A stretch of DNA of 45,512 bases from a virus. The stretch lies in IMG/VR virus record IMGVR_UViG_3300030090_005281, positions 1 to 45,512 of that record; one strand, 5' to 3'. Made by a program: the position numbers and the translations under genes. Below the pieces are notes generated by a model that saw nothing but the letters and a program-made list of their open reading frames with translations, made no database searches and was not told the DNA's origin. Within the stretch, counting starts at the first letter, position 1; each line of letters starts with the position of its first letter. Below, piece after piece: positions 36,143 through 43,942 of this stretch.

Positions 36143-37722
36143 TGGGCACAAACCGCACTGCTTTGCTGAACAGCAGGCTCGGCGTCATAGCCGAAGACCC
36201 AAGAGAGTTTATTTCTCGTCTAAAGCTGGTTGACGAAAAGGGTATTGAGCGTCGTTTCAATACACCATTTCCAGAGCAAGTGTTGGCGTTGGATGACTTC
36301 ATGTCACCAGCGAACACCATCATTCATTATAAGCCACGCCAGATTGGGGATACCACAGTCGCATCTGCATACAACTTTGACTACACGTATTGGGCCACAG
36401 ATCCCGTTAGAACGCTTGTTGTCGCAAACGTATACGAAACCACCGATTCAATCTTTGGAAAGCTCCAGCACTTCTACAGGAGCCTTCCTGAAGCCTTGAA
36501 GCGTCCTGTTGCACGCTCTAACAAAAAAGAGTTGATATTTGATGACACACAGGCTGGATTTCGATGCATGACTGCAGGTGGTAAGGGTCATGGTCGTGGT
36601 TGGACGTATCAGCGACTTCATGCAGACGAGCTTGCGTTTTGGCCAAATGCAGAAGAGGTATGGGCTTCTGTTACGTCAACAATGCACCCAGGCCCACATT
36701 TGAAAACGATTATTTTGTCTACTGCAAATGGCCCTGGAAACCTGTTTCACAAAAAGGTCATTGCTGCCAGGGAAGCGCAGAGGCAGGGTGATTCATCTGT
36801 ACAGTTTCGATTTTTCCGTTGGTGTGATCATCCAGCTTATTCATCACTTGTTCCTGACGGCTGGGAGCCTGACAATGAAGAGTGGGAGCTGGCTCAGACT
36901 CATGGTCTATCAATGGAGCAGTTGTACTGGCGACATACTAAGATTCATGGTGTAAACGGGATTGGTCTTTCAAAATTTCGACGTGAGTACCCGCTTACGA
37001 TTGAGGATGGCTTTGCTGAGTTCGAAGGTTCTTGGTTTGATCAGGATTATTTGAATGATGTTTTGTCATCGATTTCGCCAAGAGATGGTGAGCTGCGTAT
37101 TTATGAGCGCCCACAGCCTGGGATCAACTATGCGATGGGTGTTGACCCGTCATGGTGTAATGGTGGCGACTATGCGGTGGCCCAGGTTTTGAGTGCAGAC
37201 GGTCGTCAGGTGGCGACTTTATCGATGAATAAGGGCGGTGAGATTTTGTTTGCTGCCAAAGCTGCAGAATTGGCTTCTCATTACAACAAAGCAAAGACTC
37301 TCATTGAAAGCAACCCTGGTGGTGCTGGTCCCGTTGTCATTCGAGAGTTTCATAAATTAAACATTCCGTTGTGGACCAGGCCGACCCCATCTGGAAAAAA
37401 AGCAAACACGTCTAAAATATACTGGACGACATCTCGCGGATCCAAAGAAGAGGGCTATGCTCATTTGCGCCAGGTTGTAAATGGCGATGGTTTGACGCTG
37501 AACGATGACTCAACGGTCCAAGAGCTTATGCATGTTCGAGAAGCAAATGGTAAGATTGAAGGTCAAGATGGGTATCATGATGACCACGCAGATGCTTTAA
37601 TGTTGGCTGAGTGGTGTCGCAGGGGGATGCCCACTGCAAGGCTTCCACCTTTGCATTATAAAAGACGTTATGTTGCACATCGAAATCCATTCGTAAACAA
37701 AAGAGAACTAAGAAATGGCTGA
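36142..37722 (+). CDS. terL: Terminase large subunit
   Basis: This 526-residue protein is the packaging ATPase and headful or cos nuclease. The ATPase has a deviant Walker A KPRQIGDTT (64-72; the usual second lysine is Asp), Walker B RLHADELAFW (158-167) and an STANG coupling motif near 194-198. The RNase-H-like nuclease has Asp335 in GVDPSW, ESNPGGAG (389-396) and DDHADA (480-485). It starts at the small terminase stop and overlaps the portal gene by 8 bases. Confidence 0.93.
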   Translation: MGTNRTALLNSRLGVIAEDPREFISRLKLVDEKGIERRFNTPFPEQVLALDDFMSPANTIIHYKPRQIGDTTVASAYNFDYTYWATDPVRTLVVANVYETTDSIFGKLQHFYRSLPEALKRPVARSNKKELIFDDTQAGFRCMTAGGKGHGRGWTYQRLHADELAFWPNAEEVWASVTSTMHPGPHLKTIILSTANGPGNLFHKKVIAAREAQRQGDSSVQFRFFRWCDHPAYSSLVPDGWEPDNEEWELAQTHGLSMEQLYWRHTKIHGVNGIGLSKFRREYPLTIEDGFAEFEGSWFDQDYLNDVLSSISPRDGELRIYERPQPGINYAMGVDPSWCNGGDYAVAQVLSADGRQVATLSMNKGGEILFAAKAAELASHYNKAKTLIESNPGGAGPVVIREFHKLNIPLWTRPTPSGKKANTSKIYWTTSRGSKEEGYAHLRQVVNGDGLTLNDDSTVQELMHVREANGKIEGQDGYHDDHADALMLAEWCRRGMPTARLPPLHYKRRYVAHRNPFVNKRELRNG

Positions 37723-39937
37723 TTACGAGAAATACCAACAGAGAGATTACAGTGGCGATCAAATCAAGCCATCTGTAGTTCATGAGCAACTTCGTGCTCA
37801 CGACAAACGAATGCGTGATCAACGATCACAGTGGGCACTGACGAAGGCATCATACACCACAAACTTTTGGAAGCACGTAAGGCATCGTGAATATGCTGGA
37901 AAACAACACCAGACACGCGATAACGAAATCAATGTCGAGGTAAACCGTCTTTTTGGAATTATTACGGCCTACTTGGCAGCACTGTATCCACGAATGCAGC
38001 GTGCGGTTGTGTTGCCTGACCCTGAAGGTATTGGTGATTCACTCAAAACAGAACTTGCTTTGAACCGTTTTATGGAGTCCAGCAAGATTCACCACCGGAT
38101 TATGACTGCATTACGTCAAGCTCTTCTGTACCCAGGTGCTGGAGCTAAGATTGGATACTACGCTGGTCGCGGAAATCCTCTCGACCGTGTTTGGATGCGG
38201 GTCATTCCGTATTGGGAAATGGTTCTTGATTGTGATGTTGGTGACCAAGAGGACGAACGTTTCCGTGGTCATGTGTACTATCGACCGAAAGCAGATGTAG
38301 AAGAAGAGTATGGTCTGACCGAGTTGAAAGGCACTGAGCGTGCTGATTATTTGCGTGTTGGATATTCAGACAAATCGGATGCATCTGTTAGGCAGACCGC
38401 GTATCCAAAACAAGACAAAGCAAACAGTGACAACAGTTACTTTGTTCGTGTTTTAGAAATCTGCAACATGAAGGACAACTACGAGGACAAAGAGAATCCA
38501 GGGATTCTTTATGAAGGTCGCCTGGAAATCTACGTTCTTGGTCAAGGCAAGTTGTCTCAAAAGCCTGTGTATGTAGGTCCGCTGCCATTCGCTGAGAAAG
38601 ATGGCCGACCAATGGCTCACATTATCCCGTTGATTTTTAATCATGAGCCAGAGTATCCATTGCGTGGTATTGCTCATGCTGAGCGCATCTTGCCTCAGAT
38701 TCAAGAGCTCAATGCCTATCGGTCATTTATGGCGATGGCTACACGAAAAGATACACGTCAATACATTACACGCAAGGGAACGTTTGGTGCTGATGAGTTG
38801 ACGGATCTAACTGAAGGTCATGATGGTTTGGTTCTTCAACTCGATCAGGATTACGATCGACCATTGAGTGACGCGATTGCGCCGATTGGTAATCTACCGA
38901 TTAGCTCGAACATCAATGAGTATTTGGCTTATGTTGAGGGCGACTTAGATCGAAGCCTGAACTTGAGCCCATCTGCCCGAGGCCAGGTAACAAAGGCAAC
39001 TGCTTTTGAGGTTCAAGCAGTACAACAGTATACAGAGTCTGAATTTGGCCTTCATGCAACGATCAAAGATGAGTGGCTGACATCTATTCTTAGGGTTGTG
39101 TTGCGTGCTTTGATTTCATCTATGCAAGACCTTGGAGAATCTTCTGGTGCTTTCGAGGGCCAAGATGTACAACTTGCAGAAGTTGGTGCCGTTTCGAATG
39201 AAGAAAAAACTGAAGATGTAGGCTTGCAGGAGGAGGACGGTGAAGTTGAAATCGATGGCAAAGCACAAGTCGAGGCTGCTGAAGAGCAGGAAAGTGACGG
39301 GGAGCAAGAACCATTCGTTGACGATGATGCTGTCGATGACTTTGAAGAAGATCCTAAAGAGCCAGGTAAGATCAAATCCGAAAAGCTTATCCTGAGAGAT
39401 CGTAGAGATTTCGTTCAAGTAGACGTGGAAGATTTGGACGCTGAGTTTGCGATTACGTTTGTTGAGGGTGCTGGAGCACCGATGGAAGAAGCAGTCCAGC
39501 AGCAAAACCTTTTGGGTCTGTTGGAGCCATACACAGCACTGTGGAACGCTACACAGCAGGGCGGTGCGCAAGGATTTATGGCTCGCCAATACATGAAAAC
39601 GATTGCTGATAAGTTTGGTTTGCCAAAGGATCTTCATCCAGATGAGCTTGATGCGAAGATGGCAGAAGAAATGGAACAAGAGGGTGAGGCACCACAAGAG
39701 CAGCAACCCCAACAAGCCGCAGCCCCACAACAGCCTGCACAACAAACAGCAGAGTCTGATTTGTCAGATTTAGCAAACATGCCTCCAGATCAGGCTATTC
39801 TTGCAATGAGGGAAATATTTGCTAATGATCCAGAGATGCAGCAAGTATTAGATCAATTAGAGACTCTACCACCAGATCAGCAGGCACAAATGATTGCTCA
39901 AATGCTTACACCAGGAGAGGCCGGTGCCCCTGTATAG
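37715..39937 (+). CDS. Portal protein
   Basis: 740 residues. The front has NEINVEVNRLFGIITAYLAALYPRMQRAVVLPDPEG and KIHHRIMTALRQALLYPGAGAKIGYYAG, then WMRVIPYWEMVLDCDVGD, with EHAERILPQIQELNAYRSFMA-type helix text (residues about 325-345), all consistent with large dodecameric phage portals. The C-terminal 220 residues are very acidic and Gln/Pro-rich (EEMEQEGEAPQEQQPQQAA). The large size recalls podovirus-type portals. It lies right after terL. Confidence 0.85.
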   Translation: MADYEKYQQRDYSGDQIKPSVVHEQLRAHDKRMRDQRSQWALTKASYTTNFWKHVRHREYAGKQHQTRDNEINVEVNRLFGIITAYLAALYPRMQRAVVLPDPEGIGDSLKTELALNRFMESSKIHHRIMTALRQALLYPGAGAKIGYYAGRGNPLDRVWMRVIPYWEMVLDCDVGDQEDERFRGHVYYRPKADVEEEYGLTELKGTERADYLRVGYSDKSDASVRQTAYPKQDKANSDNSYFVRVLEICNMKDNYEDKENPGILYEGRLEIYVLGQGKLSQKPVYVGPLPFAEKDGRPMAHIIPLIFNHEPEYPLRGIAHAERILPQIQELNAYRSFMAMATRKDTRQYITRKGTFGADELTDLTEGHDGLVLQLDQDYDRPLSDAIAPIGNLPISSNINEYLAYVEGDLDRSLNLSPSARGQVTKATAFEVQAVQQYTESEFGLHATIKDEWLTSILRVVLRALISSMQDLGESSGAFEGQDVQLAEVGAVSNEEKTEDVGLQEEDGEVEIDGKAQVEAAEEQESDGEQEPFVDDDAVDDFEEDPKEPGKIKSEKLILRDRRDFVQVDVEDLDAEFAITFVEGAGAPMEEAVQQQNLLGLLEPYTALWNATQQGGAQGFMARQYMKTIADKFGLPKDLHPDELDAKMAEEMEQEGEAPQEQQPQQAAAPQQPAQQTAESDLSDLANMPPDQAILAMREIFANDPEMQQVLDQLETLPPDQQAQMIAQMLTPGEAGAPV

Positions 39938-40523
39938 TTTTAAATGTAGTGATTGTGGATGGGAAAAAGACAAAATTTTCCGAGTATCAAATCGGCCATC
40001 AGAAATCGATTGCGAAAGTTGCGACCAAAAGGCGAAATACAGCTTTTCTCCATCGAAGCATCAATCCAACGACGCGAAACACATAACGAACATCAAGTCC
40101 GAAAAACGAGGGCTTTCGATGCACCGATTCAAGTGTCACGATTGCGATTGCGTTTTCGAAGTAATTGTTGATCACAGCAAAGGTGAATCAGTCGAGGACA
40201 CATTTAACTGTGAAAAATGCGACTCCACCAATACCTCATGGAAGCCCTCTGCACAGATTGACAGATTTAGTGAACAATTCCCTTATTTTGACCGTGGCCT
40301 TGGTGTATGGTTAAAAAGCAAAGCACATCGCAGACAAATTTGTAAGGAAAGAGGTCTTACACCTGTTGGCAAAGAAGTAGGTGAAGATAAGATTTTTTCT
40401 CAATTCGATAAAAGAAGAGAAAAAGAAGAAAAAGAATATAACGATTACTGTGACAGACTTGATAATGCTCCTGAATTTAGCGAGTATAGGAAAGCTGTCG
40501 ATAAAGGACAAATTACTCTTTAA
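39924..40523 (+). CDS. Tandem FmdB-like zinc ribbon protein
   Basis: GTG 39924 with AGGAG upstream gives 199 residues, starting PLYSFKCSDCG after the first residue. Two ribbons are visible: Cys8/11/30/33 and, after MHRFKCHDC, Cys71/74/96/99. A basic and acidic helical C-terminus follows. It starts inside the portal gene's end. The first ribbon matches the protein at 11661-11846. Function in a virion module is unknown; it may be a chaperone or regulator. Confidence 0.65.
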   Translation: MPLYSFKCSDCGWEKDKIFRVSNRPSEIDCESCDQKAKYSFSPSKHQSNDAKHITNIKSEKRGLSMHRFKCHDCDCVFEVIVDHSKGESVEDTFNCEKCDSTNTSWKPSAQIDRFSEQFPYFDRGLGVWLKSKAHRRQICKERGLTPVGKEVGEDKIFSQFDKRREKEEKEYNDYCDRLDNAPEFSEYRKAVDKGQITL

Positions 40524-40533
40524 GGAGCCCATC

Positions 40534-41184
40534 ATGCCCGTCGAACCAAACACCGGAATGCAATTGCCTTACAAGGGCGAACCTGGATACGAAGAAGCAA
40601 AATCTCAGTTCCCTGAACTGTATGCAGCAGAAGAGCAAGGAATGCCTGCTGGAGAGGCACCACCTGCAGATATGCAACCTGCAGAAATGCCTGGTGATGA
40701 AGGTCCAGCTGATGCAATGGGTCAAGAGGATCAGTTGATGCAGATGGCCGAATCGGCACCGATGCCAGAAAAGCCATTCTCTGTATCTGCAGTAAAAACT
40801 CTTTTGAAAGAATTGAACAAAGCTTTGGATGCTTTTTCTGGACAAGACATTCCAGATCTCGAAGTTGAAATGCCATCAAAAGGCGCAAAGCTCGAAGGCC
40901 CATTGCCTCCAGGTATTTACCTTACTTTGCTTGCTATTGCGGAAAGTCTGACTCTTTTGGACCCCAAGTCTGCTGAAAAGTATCAATTTAATCCTCAAGA
41001 AATTGTTACTGATGCTGACCTTCGCAAAGTCACAGCAACACTAAAGAAAATGTCTAAGGACAAAAAGGTGCTGGAAGCAATGCAAGCTCCTGCAGGTGGA
41101 GAGGCAGAGATGGAAATGGAACAACCATCTGCACCTGGATTTTTTGATGAAGATGAACAAACACTTGCCGCTAATATGGGCTAA
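40534..41184 (+). CDS. Acidic Pro/Met-rich protein near the portal
   Basis: ATG 40534 with AAGGAG upstream; 216 residues. It starts MPVEPNTGMQLPYKGEPGYEEAKSQ. An acidic Pro/Ala/Met-rich region (EQGMPAGEAPPADMQPAEM) is followed by a folded middle (FSVSAVKTLLKELNKALDAF; GIYLTLLAIAESLTLLDPKSAEKY; DADLRKVTATLKKM) and an acidic tail. Proteins like this lie next to capsid genes in many environmental phages; no role is known to me. Confidence 0.6.
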   Translation: MPVEPNTGMQLPYKGEPGYEEAKSQFPELYAAEEQGMPAGEAPPADMQPAEMPGDEGPADAMGQEDQLMQMAESAPMPEKPFSVSAVKTLLKELNKALDAFSGQDIPDLEVEMPSKGAKLEGPLPPGIYLTLLAIAESLTLLDPKSAEKYQFNPQEIVTDADLRKVTATLKKMSKDKKVLEAMQAPAGGEAEMEMEQPSAPGFFDEDEQTLAANMG

Positions 41185-41242
41185 GGTTGTTTGTTCATTA
41201 TTTTAATGATAAAGTTTTTTCGTAAATATATTGGGAGATCGC

Positions 41243-42235
41243 GTGGACGATTTGAATAACACAGAGAGCGTTCAGATAGAAGGTGAGCCGTACCAAGGCG
41301 ACCTTGGTGATTTGGTTGTTGACCAGAGCGTAGAAGCTCAGTCAGAACCATCTGGAGAGGTGTTTGATGCTGCATCAGACGCTGCACCAGAGCCTGCACC
41401 AGAGCCTGAACAAGTCAACGAAGCACCACAGCCACAAGAGCAGCATCAGTCATTCAATGCTTTGGATGCTGAGCTTGGAGATCTTGAGGAGCTTCAGCAC
41501 GACGGCTTTTACGATAAAGTAGATGAAAGCCACATTAAAGATCTGCCCCCAACAGCTCGTCGTATTTTGCACAATTTCCGTATCGATCGAAAACTTGCGC
41601 AAGAAAAACACGACCAAGAAATTCAAGATCTTCAAACGAAGATTGAACAGCGTGAAAACAACCTGTCCAATATGGAGCGTGAGTTTGCTAAACGTCAGGC
41701 TGAGTTTGCAAGTTTGATCGAAGATCCAGAAGTTCAAAGCCTTCTTGCTGAGCCAGAGGGTGAGTTGCCTGATATCTTCACTGAGGAAGGCGTAGAAGCT
41801 CGAATCCAGCGTGGAATTGCTAAGGGCATGTCTGCGATTTTGGAGCCAATGAAACACGCAGCCGATGTGACGGCTCGTCAAAACAACTACCTTGAATTCG
41901 TTAACAGCCATCCAGAGATGAAAGACAAGTCCTTTAAAAAGGACGTTGCAGGTCTTGTTCGCTCTCGGGCTGAAGACGGAATACCACTTTCGACGGAAGA
42001 CGCTTATCAAATCGTCAAAGCTCGTCGTGTAATGGCCAAGCAACAAGCTCGGGCCGCACATGAGCAACGAGCCCGTCAACAGTCTGCACGGCGTATTGGT
42101 CGTGCTGTTTCGGGTGGAAACCCTTCTAACGGAGAGATTCCCCCCGATGTCAAGAAGCAGGGTGCGTTTGCAATCGCGAACTGGCTAAAGGCAAATCCCG
42201 AAGCAGCCCGAAAATATCAACAACTACACCGTTAA
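41243..42235 (+). CDS. Scaffold-like protein
   Basis: GTG 41243 with GGGAGATC upstream; a TTG further upstream is less likely. 330 residues. The Gln/Pro/Glu-rich front is followed by a long coiled coil (KLAQEKHDQEIQDLQTKIEQRENNLSNMEREFAKRQAEF) and a basic, Gln/Arg-rich end (ARAAHEQRARQQSARRIGRAVSGG). Acidic front, coiled middle and basic tail directly before the capsid gene are typical of phage scaffolding proteins. A weak TCATT/AATGA hairpin with a T-run lies at 41194-41220. Confidence 0.7.
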   Translation: MDDLNNTESVQIEGEPYQGDLGDLVVDQSVEAQSEPSGEVFDAASDAAPEPAPEPEQVNEAPQPQEQHQSFNALDAELGDLEELQHDGFYDKVDESHIKDLPPTARRILHNFRIDRKLAQEKHDQEIQDLQTKIEQRENNLSNMEREFAKRQAEFASLIEDPEVQSLLAEPEGELPDIFTEEGVEARIQRGIAKGMSAILEPMKHAADVTARQNNYLEFVNSHPEMKDKSFKKDVAGLVRSRAEDGIPLSTEDAYQIVKARRVMAKQQARAAHEQRARQQSARRIGRAVSGGNPSNGEIPPDVKKQGAFAIANWLKANPEAARKYQQLHR

Positions 42236-42264
42236 CCTTCCCCCATTTGGAGCATTAGAAAATA

Positions 42265-43317
42265 ATGGCAGCAACAACTCTTACCATCGGTAACGAGCTA
42301 CTTTCGACCACGATGCATATCGTGATGAAAGAGTGGCGCGATAACATTTATACCAGCACTGCACTGCTCGACGCTATGACGCGAGTACACGGTGAGGGTC
42401 AACCCACACAAGCTGGCGGGACTCGTATCGTTCAACCACTTGGTTTCGGTGAGCACAGTAAGTCAACCAAGATTTCTACTGGTTACGAGCGCATCGATCT
42501 GAGTGTTGAGGATGTGTTCCAACCTGCTGTGTATGATTTTGGACACGTCGTTCGTCCAATCGCCATCTCGGCAGAAGAAGAACTCACCAACCAAGGTGAT
42601 GCAGCGATTCTTTCTATTCTCGAAAACCGTGTGACATCTGTAGCCAACGCAATGAAGCGTGACTACGTCAAAAAGCTTGTTCAAGGTAACGTCGCAGAAT
42701 GGGAAGAATGGAACAGCCTCAACGGACTTACAGTCGGCGGTGATACATCTGGAAATGGTTTCCTTGAGAACGCCATTGCTGGTGGTGGCGCTCAAGACTC
42801 TTCAGTTGGTGGAGTCAGCAAGTCAACATTTTCATCAAAGACTGGTTGGAACAACCAATTTTTCAATGCAGACGATGACTTTTCTGCGAACGGTCTTGCT
42901 GGATTGTATGACATCATGGTCGAAATCAACGCCGTTTCTCCTTCTGGACCACCAAACGTGATTCTTGCTTCACGGGCTGGTTTCAAGAACCTGAAGCGAG
43001 CTCTTCAAGCATCTGAGATGTACATGGATGAGAAGAGTCTTGATGGCGGTAAAATGAGCACAATGTTCCAAGGTGTGCCCATTGATGTCGAGTACTACAT
43101 GCCTGTTAGCGAAGCCAACAACAAGGCTTCTTTCTACATCTTGAGCGCAAACGATATCTACACCGTTTGGGATCCGAAGGGCTACTTCGATCTTAGTGAC
43201 TTCGAAACCGTTTCTGGTGAGTACGATGTTCGTGCCGCTAAGCTTCGGTGCCGTGGTCAGCTGATCGCGAAGCACATTGGTTCTTCCGGTCTCGTCGCAA
43301 ACGCTGAAACGTTCTAA
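42265..43317 (+). CDS. Major capsid protein (HK97-fold type)
   Basis: 350 residues, starting MAATTLTIGNELLSTTMHIVMKEWRDN. The text FQPAVYDFGHVVRPIAISAEEELTNQGDAAILSILENRVTSVANAMKRDYVKKL is a typical spine-helix region; GLAGLYDIMVEINAVSPSGPPNVILASRAGFKNLKRAL and VPIDVEYYMP...ILSANDIYTVW are typical P-domain and strand text of HK97-like capsids. Position after the scaffold and before a decoration-like gene supports the call. Strong hairpin follows. Confidence 0.85.
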   Translation: MAATTLTIGNELLSTTMHIVMKEWRDNIYTSTALLDAMTRVHGEGQPTQAGGTRIVQPLGFGEHSKSTKISTGYERIDLSVEDVFQPAVYDFGHVVRPIAISAEEELTNQGDAAILSILENRVTSVANAMKRDYVKKLVQGNVAEWEEWNSLNGLTVGGDTSGNGFLENAIAGGGAQDSSVGGVSKSTFSSKTGWNNQFFNADDDFSANGLAGLYDIMVEINAVSPSGPPNVILASRAGFKNLKRALQASEMYMDEKSLDGGKMSTMFQGVPIDVEYYMPVSEANNKASFYILSANDIYTVWDPKGYFDLSDFETVSGEYDVRAAKLRCRGQLIAKHIGSSGLVANAETF

Positions 43318-43327
43318 GATACGACTT

Positions 43328-43354
43328 GGGTGGGGGTCATGTTGACCCTCACCC
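43328..43354 (+). terminator. Hairpin after the capsid gene
   Basis: GGGTGGGGGTCA (43328-43339) pairs with TGACCCTCACCC (43343-43354) with a TGT loop: 12 bp with one G-T pair. Only a weak U-run follows, so partial termination or mRNA protection after the capsid gene is likely. Confidence 0.65.
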
Positions 43355-43391
43355 TACTTCATAGCCATAGAATCAAAAGAGGGAGGATATC

Positions 43392-43856
43392 ATGGCAATT
43401 CATAAAGTAGACGGCGTCGATGGCGTCAATAATTTTCCAAAGAAGTTTGTTACTCTTCATACGACTGAGTCAAGTGGTGTAACTAAGGGTGACATTCTTA
43501 TGATCGAGACCGATACAGGCGTTACCGATCACAACAAGAATGGCGTTGGCGCTACTGTTGTAAAGGCTACTTGCACTGCGACTACTGGTGACGAAGGTCT
43601 TGCCATTATCGGCTGTGCGGCTGAAACTACTACTGCTGCTGGGCTTGTGAAGGTTCAGGTTGCTGGTAAGTTTGAAAACGCAAATGTCACTACCGGTATT
43701 ACTCGAGCCAAGGGTATTTGTGTCCTTGATGGTACTGCAGGTCGTGGTGTAGCATGGACAGCGGCTACAAATTTGACGCTTCCTTTTGCTATTTGTCTTG
43801 AGACAGCAGCAAGCAACTTGTGTGACATTATGATCACCGACAAGGGCTATTTCTAG
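43392..43856 (+). CDS. Capsid decoration/stabilisation-like protein
   Basis: GGAGGATATC precedes the ATG; 154 residues, beta-rich and Thr/Ala/Gly-rich: VTLHTTESSGVTKGDILMIETDTGVTDHNKNGV, DEGLAIIGCAAETTTAAGLVKVQVAGKFE and GTAGRGVAWTAATNLTLPFAICLET. The composition and layout match DUF2190-like capsid decoration proteins. It follows the capsid gene and is closed by a perfect terminator. Confidence 0.65.
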   Translation: MAIHKVDGVDGVNNFPKKFVTLHTTESSGVTKGDILMIETDTGVTDHNKNGVGATVVKATCTATTGDEGLAIIGCAAETTTAAGLVKVQVAGKFENANVTTGITRAKGICVLDGTAGRGVAWTAATNLTLPFAICLETAASNLCDIMITDKGYF

Positions 43857-43888
43857 GCCATATTTGATACCGGACCCTAGGTCCATTT

Positions 43889-43930
43889 ACGGCTGCTGGG
43901 GTATACTATCTCAGCAGCCGTTTTCTTTTT
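43889..43930 (+). terminator. Rho-independent terminator
   Basis: ACGGCTGCTG (43889-43898) pairs perfectly with CAGCAGCCGT (43912-43921), followed by TTTTCTTTTT. It ends the capsid/decoration transcript 12 bases before the next gene, so that gene needs read-through or a promoter inside. Confidence 0.9.
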
Positions 43931-43942
43931 CAGGGATGAACA

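Noticed and set aside
39116-39745. 209-codon frame opposite the portal gene
   Set aside because: Antisense shadow of a confident portal gene; Leu/Cys/Phe-rich, no ribosome-binding site.
41450-42079. 209-codon frame opposite the scaffold-like gene
   Set aside because: Antisense shadow of the coiled-coil coding frame; no start signal.
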